A DNA stretch of 64,000 bases from Paeniglutamicibacter sulfureus (GTDB lineage Bacteria; Actinomycetota; Actinomycetes; Actinomycetales; Micrococcaceae): assembly GCF_030512175.1 (NCBI RefSeq), contig NZ_JAULBL010000002.1, positions 1,982,149 to 2,046,148 of the forward strand, in the 5' to 3' direction. Made by a program: the position numbers and the translations under genes. The notes under the pieces were generated by a model. The model had not been told where the DNA came from. It was given only the letters and a program-made list of their open reading frames with translations, and did not search any database. Position 1 is the first letter of the stretch, and every line of letters begins with the position of its first letter. Positions 7,769-16,732 of the stretch are shown one piece after another.

Positions 7769-10700
7769 TTAGCGCGTGAACGCCGCGGTGAGCAGGCGGG
7801 CCTGCTCGACCTCGTGGCGCTTGTGCGTGCCGGTGGAGGTCGCGGCGGAGGCCTTGCGGGCCACCAGGCGAACGGGCTTGCCCAGCTCGGCGGGCAGGTT
7901 CAGCCCGACGAAGGGCCACGGGCCCTGGTTGGCCGGCTCGTCCTGCGCCCAGACGACCTCGGCGTTCGGGTACTTGGCCAGTTCCGCGGCGATTTCCTCG
8001 GCGGGCAGCGGGTAGAGCTGCTCGACGCGAATGATCGCGGTCTTGGTGTCGTTCGCCTTGGTGCGGGCGGCTGCCAGGTCGTAGTACAGGCGGCCGGAAA
8101 CCAGCAGCACGCGATCAACGTCTGCCGGGTTCAGGTTCGCGGTGTCGCCAATGACTTCCTGGAAGGTGCCGGTGGTGAAGTCCTCGACTGCGGATGCGGC
8201 GGCCTTCAGGCGCAACAGCTGCTTTGGGGTGAAGATCACCAACGGCTTGCGCGGACGGGCGTAGGCCTGCCGGCGCAGCAGGTGGAAGTGGTTGGCGCCG
8301 GTGGAAGGCTGGGCCACGACCATGTTGTTTTCCGCGCACATCTGCAGGAATCGTTCGATGCGGGCCGAGGAGTGGTCCGGGCCCTGTCCCTCGTAGCCGT
8401 GCGGAAGCATCATGACCAAGCTGGAGCGCTGGCCCCACTTCTGCTCGGCGGAGGAAATGAACTCGTCGATCACGGTCTGGGCGCCGTTGACGAAGTCGCC
8501 GAACTGCGCTTCCCAGAGCACCAGGGCGTCCGGGCGTTCCACCGAGTAGCCGTATTCGAAGCCCAGTGCCGCGTATTCGCTCAGCAGTGAGTCGTAGATC
8601 CACAGCTTGGCCTGGTCCTCGGAGAGGTTCAGCAGCGGGTACCAGGTGGCGCCGTTGAGACGGTCGTGGAAGACCGCGTGGCGCTGCACGAAGGTGCCGC
8701 GACGCGAATCCTGGCCCGCCAGGCGGACCGGCACGCCTTCCATGGACAGGGTGCCGAAGGCGGCGATTTCCGCCATGCCCCAGTCGATCCCGCCCTCGCG
8801 GCTCATCTTTTCGCGGCGCTCCAGGAGCACCTTGAGCTTCGGGTGGACCGTGAAATCCTCCGGGATGGCCAGGTGGGCGGCGCCGATGTGGGCCAGGGTC
8901 TCGGCGCTGATTGCCGTGTCCCGCGGTGCGGCGACGGAGGCGTCGTCAGCTCGCTGGGCTGCCGGCAGCTCCAGGTCGTTGATCGCCGAGGTGCCCGGGG
9001 TGATGACGGGGATCGGGCTGGTCTGCGCGGCGTGGGTCTCGGCGAAGACGCGTTCCAGGCGTTCCTGGTAGTCGCGCAACGCCTGGTCGGCCTCGTCCTG
9101 CGTGATGTCGCCGCGACCGACGAGGGCCTCGGTGTACAGCTTGCGGGTCGAGCGCTTGGCCTCGATGAGGTTGTACATCATCGGCTGGGTCATCGACGGG
9201 TCGTCGCCCTCGTTGTGCCCACGGCGGCGGTAGCACACCATGTCGATGACGACGTCCTTGTTGAAGCGCTGGCGGTAGGCGAAGGCCAGCTGGGCCACGT
9301 GGACCACGGACTCCGGCTCGTCGCCGTTGACGTGGAACACCGGTGCCTGGACCTGCTTGGCCACGTCGGTGGCGTACACCGAGGAGCGCGAATCGGTCGG
9401 GGCGGTGGTGAAGCCGACCTGGTTGTTCACGATCACGTGGATCGAGCCGCCGGTCTTGTAGCCCTCGAGCTGGGAGAGCGTGAGGGTCTCGCCGACCACG
9501 CCCTGTCCGGCGAAGGCGGCGTCGCCGTGCACCAGGATCGGCAGGACGTTGAAGTCCTTGGATCCCTCGCGGTCTTGTTTGGCGCGCACGATGCCCTCGA
9601 GGACCGGGTTCACGGCCTCCAGGTGCGAGGGGTTGGCCGCCAGGTAGACCTTGGTCTGGTTCCCGGCGTCGGAGGTGTAGGAACCCTCGGTGCCCAGGTG
9701 GTACTTCACGTCGCCCGAACCCTGGACCGAGCCCGGGGTCGCGGTGCCCTCGAATTCGCGGAAGACCTGGGAGTAGGTCTTGCCGGCGATGTTGGTGAGC
9801 ACGTTGAGGCGGCCGCGGTGGGCCATGCCGATGGCGACCTCTTCCATGCCGGCGTCTGCGGCATCGGAGATGATGCCGTCAAGCAGCGGAATCAGGGATT
9901 CGCCGCCCTCCAGCGAGAAGCGCTTCTGCCCGACGAACTTGGTCTGCAGGAAGGTCTCGAAGGCCTCTGCGGAGTTCAGCTTGGACAGGATGCGCAACTG
10001 CTCTTCGCGGGTCGGCTTGGTGTACGGGTGCTCCAGTTCGTCCTGGAACCACTTGCGTTCCACCGGATCCTGGATGTGCATGTACTCGATGCCGATGGTG
10101 CGGCAGTAGGCATCGCGCAGCACGCCGAGGATGTCGCGCAGCAACAGGCGGTCCTTGCCGCCGAATCCGCCGGTGACCCATTCGCGGTCCAGGTCCCACA
10201 GCGTCAGGCCGTAGGTCTGGATGTCGAGGTCCGGGTGGCGGCGCTGGACGTATTCCAGCGGGTTGGTGTCGGCCATCAGGTGGCCGCGCACGCGGTACGA
10301 GTGGATCAGCTGCTGGATGCGCGCGATCTTGTTGACCTGCAGGTCGACGTCGACCTGGTTGTCGACTGCCCAGCGGACAGGCTCATAGGGGATGCGCAGT
10401 GCTTCGAAGATCTCGTCGTAGAAGCCCTGTTCGCCCAGCAGCAGGGATTCGACCAGCTTCAGGAATTCGCCCGAGCCGGCGCCCTGGATGACGCGGTGGT
10501 CGTAGGTGGAAGTCAGGGTAATGACCTTGCCGACGCCCTGCAGTGCAACGGTCACGTCCGCGGCACCGCGGAAGGCTGCCGGGTACTCGAGGGCGCCAAC
10601 GCCTACGATGGTGGCCTGGCCCTTGGAAAGGCGCGGCACAGAGTGCACGGTGCCGATGCCGCCGGGGTTGGTCAACGAGACGGTGGTGCCGGCGTAGTCA

Positions 10701-11563
10701 TCCGCGGTGAGCTTGTTGGCCCGTGCGCGCTTGATCAGGTCCTCGTAGGTGTCCCAGAACTCGTTGAAGCTCATGTTCTCGGCGGCCTTGATGTTCGGCA
10801 CTGCCAGCATGCGCGAGCCATCGGGCTTGGGCATGTCGATGGCGATGCCGAAGTTCACGTGGGCCGGCGTGATGGCCATCGGCTTGCCGTCGACCTCGGC
10901 GTAGGTGACGTTCTGCGAGGGGAAGAGCTTCAGGGCGCGGATCACGGCGAAGCCGATGATGTGCGTGAAGGAGATCTTGCCGCCGCGGGCGCGCTTGAGG
11001 TGGTTGTTGATGACCACGCGGTTGTCGATCAGGGCCTTGGCCGGGACGGCGCGCACCGTGGTGGCGGTCGGGACGGTCAGGGACTGCTCCATGTTGGTGG
11101 CAATCGCCTTGGCCGGGCCGCGCAACGGGGTGCGCTTTTCCTCGCCCATGGCACCGGGAGCGGTGGCCTTGGGGACCTGTGCGGGGATCGGCTGCGACTT
11201 GGTGGCCGGGGCCGGGTCGGCCGGGACGCGCGGGGCGGCGGCTGCGGATTTGCCTGCGGCGGAGGATTCAGCGGAGGAGCTGGGCGTGCTGCTGGACACG
11301 TCAACGACGCGGGCCTGGGTCGCGGCGCGCGGTGCGCCGGCCGGGGTGGCAGCAGCGGCCGGGGCCGGCGCAGGAGTCGCCGCAACCGGGGCCTCTGCGG
11401 CCGGGGGTGCGGCTGCCTGTTCCGAATTGAGGGACGCGAAGATGTCCCACCATTTCTTGTCTACCGAGTTCTTGTCCTTGAGGAACTGTTGGTACAGCTC
11501 ATCGACTAGCCATTCGTTCCCGCCGAACTCTTCGGTGAGTCGGTGGTGCGATTGATCTGGCAC
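7769..11563 (-). CDS. kgd: Multifunctional 2-oxoglutarate dehydrogenase E1/E2 (Kgd/OdhA)
   Basis: A 1264-residue fusion typical of actinobacteria: an N-terminal helix segment (residues 1-45), an Ala/Pro-rich linker (about 48-143), a dihydrolipoyl succinyltransferase-like catalytic domain (about 150-385, with DHRVIQGAGSGEFL and catalytic His356), then the thiamine-diphosphate E1 domain with MAHRGRLNVLTNI and GDAAFAGQGVVGETLTLS. It has no lipoyl domain. In relatives it works with a separate lipoyl-bearing E2 and a shared E3, and is inhibited by the small FHA protein OdhI/GarA. The start GTG 11563 was chosen because the conserved HRLTEEFGGNEWLVDELY follows at once; AGAGG lies 9 bases upstream. 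An ATG-initiated extension to 11764 lacks homology. Confidence 0.96.
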   Translation of the reverse strand: MPDQSHHRLTEEFGGNEWLVDELYQQFLKDKNSVDKKWWDIFASLNSEQAAAPPAAEAPVAATPAPAPAAAATPAGAPRAATQARVVDVSSSTPSSSAESSAAGKSAAAAPRVPADPAPATKSQPIPAQVPKATAPGAMGEEKRTPLRGPAKAIATNMEQSLTVPTATTVRAVPAKALIDNRVVINNHLKRARGGKISFTHIIGFAVIRALKLFPSQNVTYAEVDGKPMAITPAHVNFGIAIDMPKPDGSRMLAVPNIKAAENMSFNEFWDTYEDLIKRARANKLTADDYAGTTVSLTNPGGIGTVHSVPRLSKGQATIVGVGALEYPAAFRGAADVTVALQGVGKVITLTSTYDHRVIQGAGSGEFLKLVESLLLGEQGFYDEIFEALRIPYEPVRWAVDNQVDVDLQVNKIARIQQLIHSYRVRGHLMADTNPLEYVQRRHPDLDIQTYGLTLWDLDREWVTGGFGGKDRLLLRDILGVLRDAYCRTIGIEYMHIQDPVERKWFQDELEHPYTKPTREEQLRILSKLNSAEAFETFLQTKFVGQKRFSLEGGESLIPLLDGIISDAADAGMEEVAIGMAHRGRLNVLTNIAGKTYSQVFREFEGTATPGSVQGSGDVKYHLGTEGSYTSDAGNQTKVYLAANPSHLEAVNPVLEGIVRAKQDREGSKDFNVLPILVHGDAAFAGQGVVGETLTLSQLEGYKTGGSIHVIVNNQVGFTTAPTDSRSSVYATDVAKQVQAPVFHVNGDEPESVVHVAQLAFAYRQRFNKDVVIDMVCYRRRGHNEGDDPSMTQPMMYNLIEAKRSTRKLYTEALVGRGDITQDEADQALRDYQERLERVFAETHAAQTSPIPVITPGTSAINDLELPAAQRADDASVAAPRDTAISAETLAHIGAAHLAIPEDFTVHPKLKVLLERREKMSREGGIDWGMAEIAAFGTLSMEGVPVRLAGQDSRRGTFVQRHAVFHDRLNGATWYPLLNLSEDQAKLWIYDSLLSEYAALGFEYGYSVERPDALVLWEAQFGDFVNGAQTVIDEFISSAEQKWGQRSSLVMMLPHGYEGQGPDHSSARIERFLQMCAENNMVVAQPSTGANHFHLLRRQAYARPRKPLVIFTPKQLLRLKAAASAVEDFTTGTFQEVIGDTANLNPADVDRVLLVSGRLYYDLAAARTKANDTKTAIIRVEQLYPLPAEEIAAELAKYPNAEVVWAQDEPANQGPWPFVGLNLPAELGKPVRLVARKASAATSTGTHKRHEVEQARLLTAAFTR

Positions 11564-12045
11564 GGTATTACGCCTCTTCTCCCTGTATTTCCGTTTGTCC
11601 AAGCGCCGCCGAGGGGGATGACCACCAAGGGGCATAGTTCTAGACCTGCTTAGTAGTCTAGTGACAATTGGACCCCGGATGGGAACCAATGAGCCGGGTA
11701 TCACATGCGCGTCGCCTTGAAGGGCCGGGTTGGGTGTCCCGATGACGCCGAGCGCCCTTTTCATCCGGCGACAAGCCCCCGGGCGCGGGGGCGGACCTCG
11801 CGCGCGGTCGCTCGCGAGACCGAACGCCTGTGTCGTAGTTCAGATACACTGAATTTGTTATGGACAGCCACTCTCTGTGCCGGCCAGTCGTGAAATCACG
11901 CGGTGCCGGCCACACATGTCATTGCCCGCCTAATTCCGCTTCGCTATCGGAGCCTTCCAGTTGCGGTCACACAGACGCTAGACTTCGGGGCCCCGGCGCC
12001 GCCGCCCCCCGAGACACAACCGCCCACGGGGCGGTGAAACACTAG
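11564..12045. other. Divergent spacer between kgd and the CNNM-type genes
   Basis: No convincing gene in about 480 bases. Seen: a 6-base palindrome CTAGAC/GTCTAG (11640-11661) upstream of kgd, a TTCAG/CTGAA repeat around 11840-11855, and a plausible plus-strand promoter at 11955-11984. Two short open frames on each strand have neither ribosome-binding sites nor recognisable sequence. Confidence 0.5.
11955..11984 (+). promoter_or_regulatory. Possible SigA-type promoter for the CNNM gene pair
   Basis: TTCCAG (11955-11960), 18 bases, TAGACT (11979-11984), about 60 bases before the ATG at 12046. The -10 is good and the -35 is poor, so this is tentative. Confidence 0.3.
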
Positions 12046-13434
12046 ATGGAATGGTTGCTGCTGGCCCTGGGCCTGCTGCTGATCCTGGGCACCGGTTTCT
12101 TCGTCGCCGTCGAGTTTTCCCTCGTCGCCCTGGACCAGGCCAACGTCCAGGAAGCCGTCGACAAGGGCGACACCAAGGCCGTGGCCCTGCTGCAGTGCCT
12201 CAAGTCCCTGTCCACCCAACTTTCCTCCTGCCAATTGGGCATCACGCTGACGACGCTGCTGACCGGCTACGTCATCGAGCCTTCCGTGGGCAAGCTTCTC
12301 CAGGAACCGCTTCTGGCGCTGGGACTCGGCGACTCCGCCGTGCCGGTCAGCCTGGTGGTGGCCATGTTGCTGGCCACGCTGCTCTCGATGGTCATCGGCG
12401 AGCTGGTCCCCAAGAACCTGGCCATCGCCAAGGCCTTCGACATCGGGCGCGCCGTCGCCCGCCCGCAGTTGATCTTCACCGCCATCTTCAAGCCGGCCAT
12501 CATCGTGCTCAATGGCTTCTCCAACAAGGTCCTGCATCTCTTTGGCCTCGAGGTCAAGGAAGAGATTTCCGGGGCCCGTTCCCCGGCCGAGCTGGTCTCC
12601 CTGGTGCGCCGCAGTGCGGAAATGGGCACGCTGGACAAGGATGCGGCGCTGTTCCTGGACCGGACCGTGCGTTTTTCCGAACGCTCGGCGGCCGATGTCA
12701 TGACACCCCGCATCCAGATGCAGACCATCGAGCACACCGCGCACGTCCACGAGGTCATCGAGCTGGCCAAGGAGACCGGGTACTCCCGCTTTCCCGTCAC
12801 CGACGGCTCCTCCGACGAGATCAAGGGCGTCTGCCACGTCAAGACCATCATCGCCATTCCGCGTGACAAGCGGAACGGCAAGGAGGTCGGCGAAAACAAG
12901 ACCCCGGTGATCTTTGTCCCCGAAACCGTGCACCTGGACACGCTGCTGGTGCAGCTGCGCAGTGCCAACCTGCAAATGGCCATCGTGCTTGACGAATATG
13001 GCGGAACCGCCGGAATGGTCACCTTGGAAGACCTGATTGAGGAAATCGTCGGCGAGGTCGCCGACGAACACGACTCGGCCCCGCCCGAGGTCCGGCAGCT
13101 GTCCGACGGCTCCTGGATGATCCCGGGCATGTACCGCCCGGACCAGCTCAACGAGCTCATCGGCGAGGTGGAGATCCCCGACGACGCGGCCTACGAAACC
13201 CTGGGCGGGTTCGTGATGGCCGAGCTAGGCCGGATCCCGTTCTTGGGGGATGCGGTCGACACCGAGGGCGGCGTATTCACCGTCACCGCGCTGGACAAGC
13301 GTCGCGTCGCCGAGCTGCATTTCGTGCCGCGGATCGTGAGCGCCTCGAGCGCCTCGAGCGCCTCGAGCGCCTCGAGCGCCTCGAGCGCTGCCTCGGCGTC
13401 CAGCCCGGATGAAGCCAGGGGGCGTCGGGCATGA
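12046..13434 (+). CDS. CNNM/CorC-type transporter-associated membrane protein (hemolysin C family)
   Basis: A 462-residue protein with a DUF21/CNNM transmembrane domain (residues about 1-190), a pair of CBS domains (about 205-330, VMTPRIQMQTIEHTAHV and AIVLDEYGGTAGMVTLEDL) and a CorC/HlyC C-terminal domain (about 345-430). Members of this family export or regulate divalent cations such as Mg or Co; the hemolysin name is historical. The C-terminal tail is five copies of Ala-Ser-Ser encoded by a 9-base tandem repeat, which is unusual. The ATGA junction with the next, shorter homologue shows the two are translationally coupled. Confidence 0.9.
   Translation: MEWLLLALGLLLILGTGFFVAVEFSLVALDQANVQEAVDKGDTKAVALLQCLKSLSTQLSSCQLGITLTTLLTGYVIEPSVGKLLQEPLLALGLGDSAVPVSLVVAMLLATLLSMVIGELVPKNLAIAKAFDIGRAVARPQLIFTAIFKPAIIVLNGFSNKVLHLFGLEVKEEISGARSPAELVSLVRRSAEMGTLDKDAALFLDRTVRFSERSAADVMTPRIQMQTIEHTAHVHEVIELAKETGYSRFPVTDGSSDEIKGVCHVKTIIAIPRDKRNGKEVGENKTPVIFVPETVHLDTLLVQLRSANLQMAIVLDEYGGTAGMVTLEDLIEEIVGEVADEHDSAPPEVRQLSDGSWMIPGMYRPDQLNELIGEVEIPDDAAYETLGGFVMAELGRIPFLGDAVDTEGGVFTVTALDKRRVAELHFVPRIVSASSASSASSASSASSAASASSPDEARGRRA
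13342..13386 (+). repeat. Five tandem copies of GCCTCGAGC inside the CNNM gene
   Basis: Exact 9-base units at 13342, 13351, 13360, 13369 and 13378, followed by degenerate Ala/Ser codons. Each unit codes Ala-Ser-Ser in frame, so copy-number change would alter tail length without breaking the frame. Confidence 0.95.
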
Positions 13435-14498
13435 ACGACTTTGCCGGCCTTTTCTGGCTGATCATCCTGTTGTTGGGCAACGCGTTCTTCGTGGCGGCGG
13501 AATTCGCCGTCATGTCGGCGCGCCGTTCGCAGATCGAACCGCTGGCCGACGCCGGGAACAAACGCGCGATCCTCGCGCTGAAGGCCATGGAATCGGTGTC
13601 CATCATGCTGGCGGTGTGCCAATTGGGCATCACCGTGTGTTCGCTGCTGATCCTGAACGTCGCCGAACCTGCCATCCACCACCTACTGGTGGTGCCGCTG
13701 GAATTCGTGGGCGTGTCCGAGGCCCTGGCCGGGACCATCGCCTTCCTTCTGGCGCTGCTCTTCGTCACCTTCCTGCACGTGACCTTCGGCGAGATGGTGC
13801 CCAAGAACATCTCGGTGTCGATGGCCGACAAGGCGGTGCTGCTGCTGGCCGGGCCGCTGCTGCTGCTTTCCGTCGTCGTGCACCCGGTCGTGGTCTCGCT
13901 GAACTGGATCGCCAACCAGTTCCTGCACCTGATGAAGGTCGAGCCCAAGAACGAGGTGAACTCCGCGTTCACCGCGGCCGAGGTGCAGTCGATCATCGCC
14001 AGCTCGGCGCTCTACGGCACGCTGGAGGCCGACGACGCACTGCGGCTGCGCAAGGCGCTGGAGTTCTCCGACCTCACGGCCGCCGGGACCATGGTCGCGC
14101 GCGATAGGGTCGTGGCCCTGCAGCGCGGCACCACGGTGCAGGAGTTCGAGCGCACCGTGGGCAGGACCGGCTTCTCCCGCATCGTCATCGCCGAGGCCGG
14201 CGAGTTCAAGGGCTACTGGCACATGAAGGACGTCATGGCGCTGCCCGACAGCCAGTACCGCCAGCCGGTCTCCGGCATCGAGCTGCGGCCCATGGGCGTG
14301 GTGGCCCCGGACACGGAGATCGAGGACGCGCTGGAGCAGATGCGGGCCGACGGCAAGCACCTGGCCCGCGTGGTCGAAGCATCCGGTGCGACCCTGGGAA
14401 TCCTGTTCCTGGAGGACGTGCTGGAGCAGCTGGTTGGGGAGATCGACGACCAGAACCAGAAGCGGGGCATCCGCCGGGAGAACCGCAGCGCCCAATAA
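13431..14498 (+). CDS. CNNM/CorC-type membrane protein lacking the CorC domain
   Basis: A 355-residue paralogue of the preceding gene, with a DUF21/CNNM transmembrane domain (residues about 1-185; NAFFVAAEFAVMSARRSQIE is the family signature) followed by a CBS pair (about 205-345). It ends after the CBS region, without the C-terminal CorC/HlyC domain of its partner. Its second CBS domain lacks the usual DEYGG motif (EASGATLGILFLED instead). Start ATG 13431 overlaps the upstream stop as ATGA. Side-by-side long and short copies are common in actinobacteria, which suggests the two products assemble together. Confidence 0.88.
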   Translation: MNDFAGLFWLIILLLGNAFFVAAEFAVMSARRSQIEPLADAGNKRAILALKAMESVSIMLAVCQLGITVCSLLILNVAEPAIHHLLVVPLEFVGVSEALAGTIAFLLALLFVTFLHVTFGEMVPKNISVSMADKAVLLLAGPLLLLSVVVHPVVVSLNWIANQFLHLMKVEPKNEVNSAFTAAEVQSIIASSALYGTLEADDALRLRKALEFSDLTAAGTMVARDRVVALQRGTTVQEFERTVGRTGFSRIVIAEAGEFKGYWHMKDVMALPDSQYRQPVSGIELRPMGVVAPDTEIEDALEQMRADGKHLARVVEASGATLGILFLEDVLEQLVGEIDDQNQKRGIRRENRSAQ

Positions 14499-14565
14499 TG
14501 CGAATGGATCGCAATTGAGATAGTCTGGAGTCCTGCATTTCCCCGAAAGGCCCCGCAACCACCGC

Positions 14566-14837
14566 ATGAACAAGCCACTTCGCGCCCTCACCGTCGCCGC
14601 CTCGATCCTGTTGCCTTCGGCCTGCGCCAACGGGGTGCCGGCGCGGTTTGCGGGCCGGAGGTTGGCGTGGGCGCCATGGTGGAGCAGACCTCGCAGGACC
14701 AGTATTCCCACGGGGCCAAGGTCCGGGATCACGGGGTCCCGGTGCCGCAGCTGACTCAAACCCTGCCCTACGGGCGGGACCACATCTCCTGGATGGAATC
14801 CAACGTGCAACAACTCGAGGTGGCTCTTGGCCGCTAA
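14566..14837 (+). pseudogene. Remnant of a metal-ABC substrate-binding lipoprotein gene
   Basis: Two separate pieces of a lipoprotein gene remain. The first, in frame from ATG 14566, has a clear lipoprotein signal (MNKPLRALTVAAS, lipobox LPSAC with Cys20). After about 25 residues this frame loses sense. The second piece is in another frame, from about 14655 to TAA at 14835-14837, and ends DHISWMESNVQQLEVALGR, which resembles the last helix of ZnuA-type metal-binding proteins. The roughly 250 residues in between are gone. Position directly ahead of the ATPase and permease genes is where the binding protein normally sits. The frame switch and missing middle are seen; ZnuA ancestry is inferred. 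Confidence 0.65.
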
Positions 14838-15675
14838 CCCCAGCACCGGGGCGACGACGCCCGAACCCGTGGTCAGCATGCGCAACGCCTCGCTGCGCTT
14901 TGGCGACCGCCTGCTCTGGGACGGTCTGGACCTGGACATCGCCCCGGGCGAGTTCCTGGCCGTGCTCGGGCCCAACGGCTCGGGCAAGACCACCATGCTG
15001 CGCACCCTGATGGGGCTTCAGGAGCTCTCCGGGGGAACCGTCCGGGTTGCCGGCAAGCCGGCAACCCGGGGCTCGCGGCAGGTGGGCACCATCCCGCAGC
15101 AGCGTTCCTTCGACGACAACACCCCGCTGCGCGCCCGCGACCTGGTGGCCCTGGGCATCGACGGACACAAGTGGGGCATCCGGTTGGGCCGCAAGTCCAT
15201 GCGCCGGCGCGTGGACCAGCTGCTGGAACTGGTCGGCGCCACCTCCTACGCCGAGCGTCCCGTCGGGGTGCTTTCGGGTGGGGAACAGCAGCGGTTGCGT
15301 GCCGCGCAGGCGCTGGCAGATAACCCGCGCCTGCTCTTGTGCGACGAGCCGCTGCTCTCCCTCGACCTGCACCACCAGCAGGCCATCTCCTCACTGATCC
15401 ACCGGCAGGCCTGCGACCACGGTGCCGCGGTGGTCTTCGTGACCCACGAGATCAACCCGATCCTGCAATACGTGGACCGTGTGCTCTACCTGGCCGGCGG
15501 ACGCTTCCACATCGGCACCCCCCAGGAGGTCATGCGCTCCGAGGTCCTCTCCGAGCTCTACGGATCGCCCATCGAGGTCTTCGAATCCAACGGCCGCATC
15601 GTGGTGGTGGGCATGCCCGAGACGGTCACCCACGCCAATCCGCAGCAACGCACGCACCCGCTTCAAGGAGCCTAG
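14827..15675 (+). CDS. Metal (zinc/manganese-type) ABC transporter ATP-binding protein
   Basis: A 282-residue ABC ATPase with Walker A GPNGSGKTTML, Q-loop region TIPQQRS, signature LSGGEQQRLRAAQALA, Walker B LLLCDEPLLSLD and H-loop VTHEINP. The family is that of ZnuC/MntB/AztA, energising uptake of a divalent metal. The start is TTG at 14827, overlapping by 11 bases the stop of the decayed binding-protein gene, with GAGGTGG just upstream; the overlap is what remains of translational coupling. The permease gene follows 5 bases after its stop. Because zur lies next door, zinc is the likeliest substrate. Confidence 0.88.
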   Translation: MAANPSTGATTPEPVVSMRNASLRFGDRLLWDGLDLDIAPGEFLAVLGPNGSGKTTMLRTLMGLQELSGGTVRVAGKPATRGSRQVGTIPQQRSFDDNTPLRARDLVALGIDGHKWGIRLGRKSMRRRVDQLLELVGATSYAERPVGVLSGGEQQRLRAAQALADNPRLLLCDEPLLSLDLHHQQAISSLIHRQACDHGAAVVFVTHEINPILQYVDRVLYLAGGRFHIGTPQEVMRSEVLSELYGSPIEVFESNGRIVVVGMPETVTHANPQQRTHPLQGA

Positions 15676-15680
15676 GAACC

Positions 15681-16559
15681 ATGGACCTATCCGAGATCTG
15701 GAGCACCGTCTTCAGCTTCGAAGACTATGCCGAGATCCTGCCGCTGGTCTCCAACTCGCTGATCGCCGGTGCCCTGCTGGGCCTGGTCGGCGGGATGATC
15801 GGCATCTTCGTGATGCTGCGCGACATGGCCTTCGCGGTGCACGGCATCGCCGAGCTTTCCTTTGCCGGGGCTGCCTTCGCCCTGCTGATCGGCACCAACG
15901 TCGTCGTCGGCTCGCTGGTCGGCTCCGTGCTGGCCTCGCTGCTGCTGGGGATCATGGGTGCCGCGGCCAAGGACCGCAACTCGATCATCGGCGTGTTGAT
16001 GCCCTTCGGGCTGGGCCTGGGGATCCTCTTCCTGGCTCTCTACCAGGGCCGCAGCGCGAACAAGTTCGGGCTGCTCACCGGACAGATCGTCGCGGTGGAC
16101 ACGGTGCAGCTGGGCGTGCTGGCCGTCTGCTCGGTGATTGTGATGGTGGCGCTGGTGGCCATGTGGCGCCCGCTGACGTTCATTTCCGTGGACCCCGCGG
16201 TGGCGGCGGCGCGCGGGATTCCCGCCGCCCGGCTCTCCGTCGCCTTCATGGTGGTCCTGGGCCTGGCGGTGGCCCTGTCGATCCAGGTGGTCGGCGCGCT
16301 GCTGGTGCTCGCTCTGCTGATCACCCCGGCGGCCGCGGCCATCCGGGTGACTTCCAACCCGGTGCTGACGGTGTCGCTCTCGGTGGCTTTCGCGATGACT
16401 TCGGTGGTGGGCGGCATCCTGCTGGCCCTGGCCGGCTCGTTGCCAATCAGCCCGTACGTCACCACGATTTCCTTCCTCATCTACCTGGTGTGCAGGCTCA
16501 TTGCATGGCGCCGGCACCGGGTGCGGCATTCGGAGAAGATGGCAGCCGTCGCCGCCTAG
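15681..16559 (+). CDS. Metal (zinc/manganese-type) ABC transporter permease
   Basis: A 292-residue permease of the ABC-3 (ZnuB/MntC) family with eight or nine membrane helices. Recognisable are GGMIGIFVMLRDMAFAVHG near the N-terminus and GARGIP-like AAARGIPAARLSVAF, followed by VVGALLVLALLITPAAAA, all characteristic of the family. ATG 15681 is preceded by AAGGAG, with the stop of the ATPase gene in between. Last gene of the operon, and followed by a good terminator. Since the partner binding protein is broken, uptake would need a binding protein encoded elsewhere. Confidence 0.9.
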   Translation: MDLSEIWSTVFSFEDYAEILPLVSNSLIAGALLGLVGGMIGIFVMLRDMAFAVHGIAELSFAGAAFALLIGTNVVVGSLVGSVLASLLLGIMGAAAKDRNSIIGVLMPFGLGLGILFLALYQGRSANKFGLLTGQIVAVDTVQLGVLAVCSVIVMVALVAMWRPLTFISVDPAVAAARGIPAARLSVAFMVVLGLAVALSIQVVGALLVLALLITPAAAAIRVTSNPVLTVSLSVAFAMTSVVGGILLALAGSLPISPYVTTISFLIYLVCRLIAWRRHRVRHSEKMAAVAA

Positions 16560-16589
16560 GGCCGCCGACCGAGTCGCGACAAACACCGA

Positions 16590-16632
16590 AGGCGTGTGCC
16601 CGCACCCCCTGAAGGGAGCGGGGCACACGCCT
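16590..16632 (+). terminator. Hairpin terminator after the metal ABC operon
   Basis: Inverted repeat AGGCGTGTGCCC (16590-16601) with GGGCACACGCCT (16621-16632), loop of 19 bases, 30 bases after the permease stop and before the convergent zur gene. It may serve both directions. Confidence 0.75.
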
Positions 16633-16732
16633 CCGTCTTGTCCACGGGTTGTCCGCCGGTTGTCCGTCGGTTGCCCCGAGGGTGGCTGTTGGTGCTCCCT
16701 GTTACTGCTGGGCCTCTGCCAACGGGCGTTGC

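Noticed and set aside
8666-11509. A 947-codon open frame on the plus strand opposite kgd
   Set aside because: It is the antisense shadow of kgd in GC-rich DNA: Val/Gly/Asp/Arg-rich with no domain, no ribosome-binding site, while kgd on the other strand is unmistakable.
13342-13386. Regular repeat considered as a CRISPR-like array
   Set aside because: Units are 9 bases, contiguous and without spacers, and they are codons of a clear gene.
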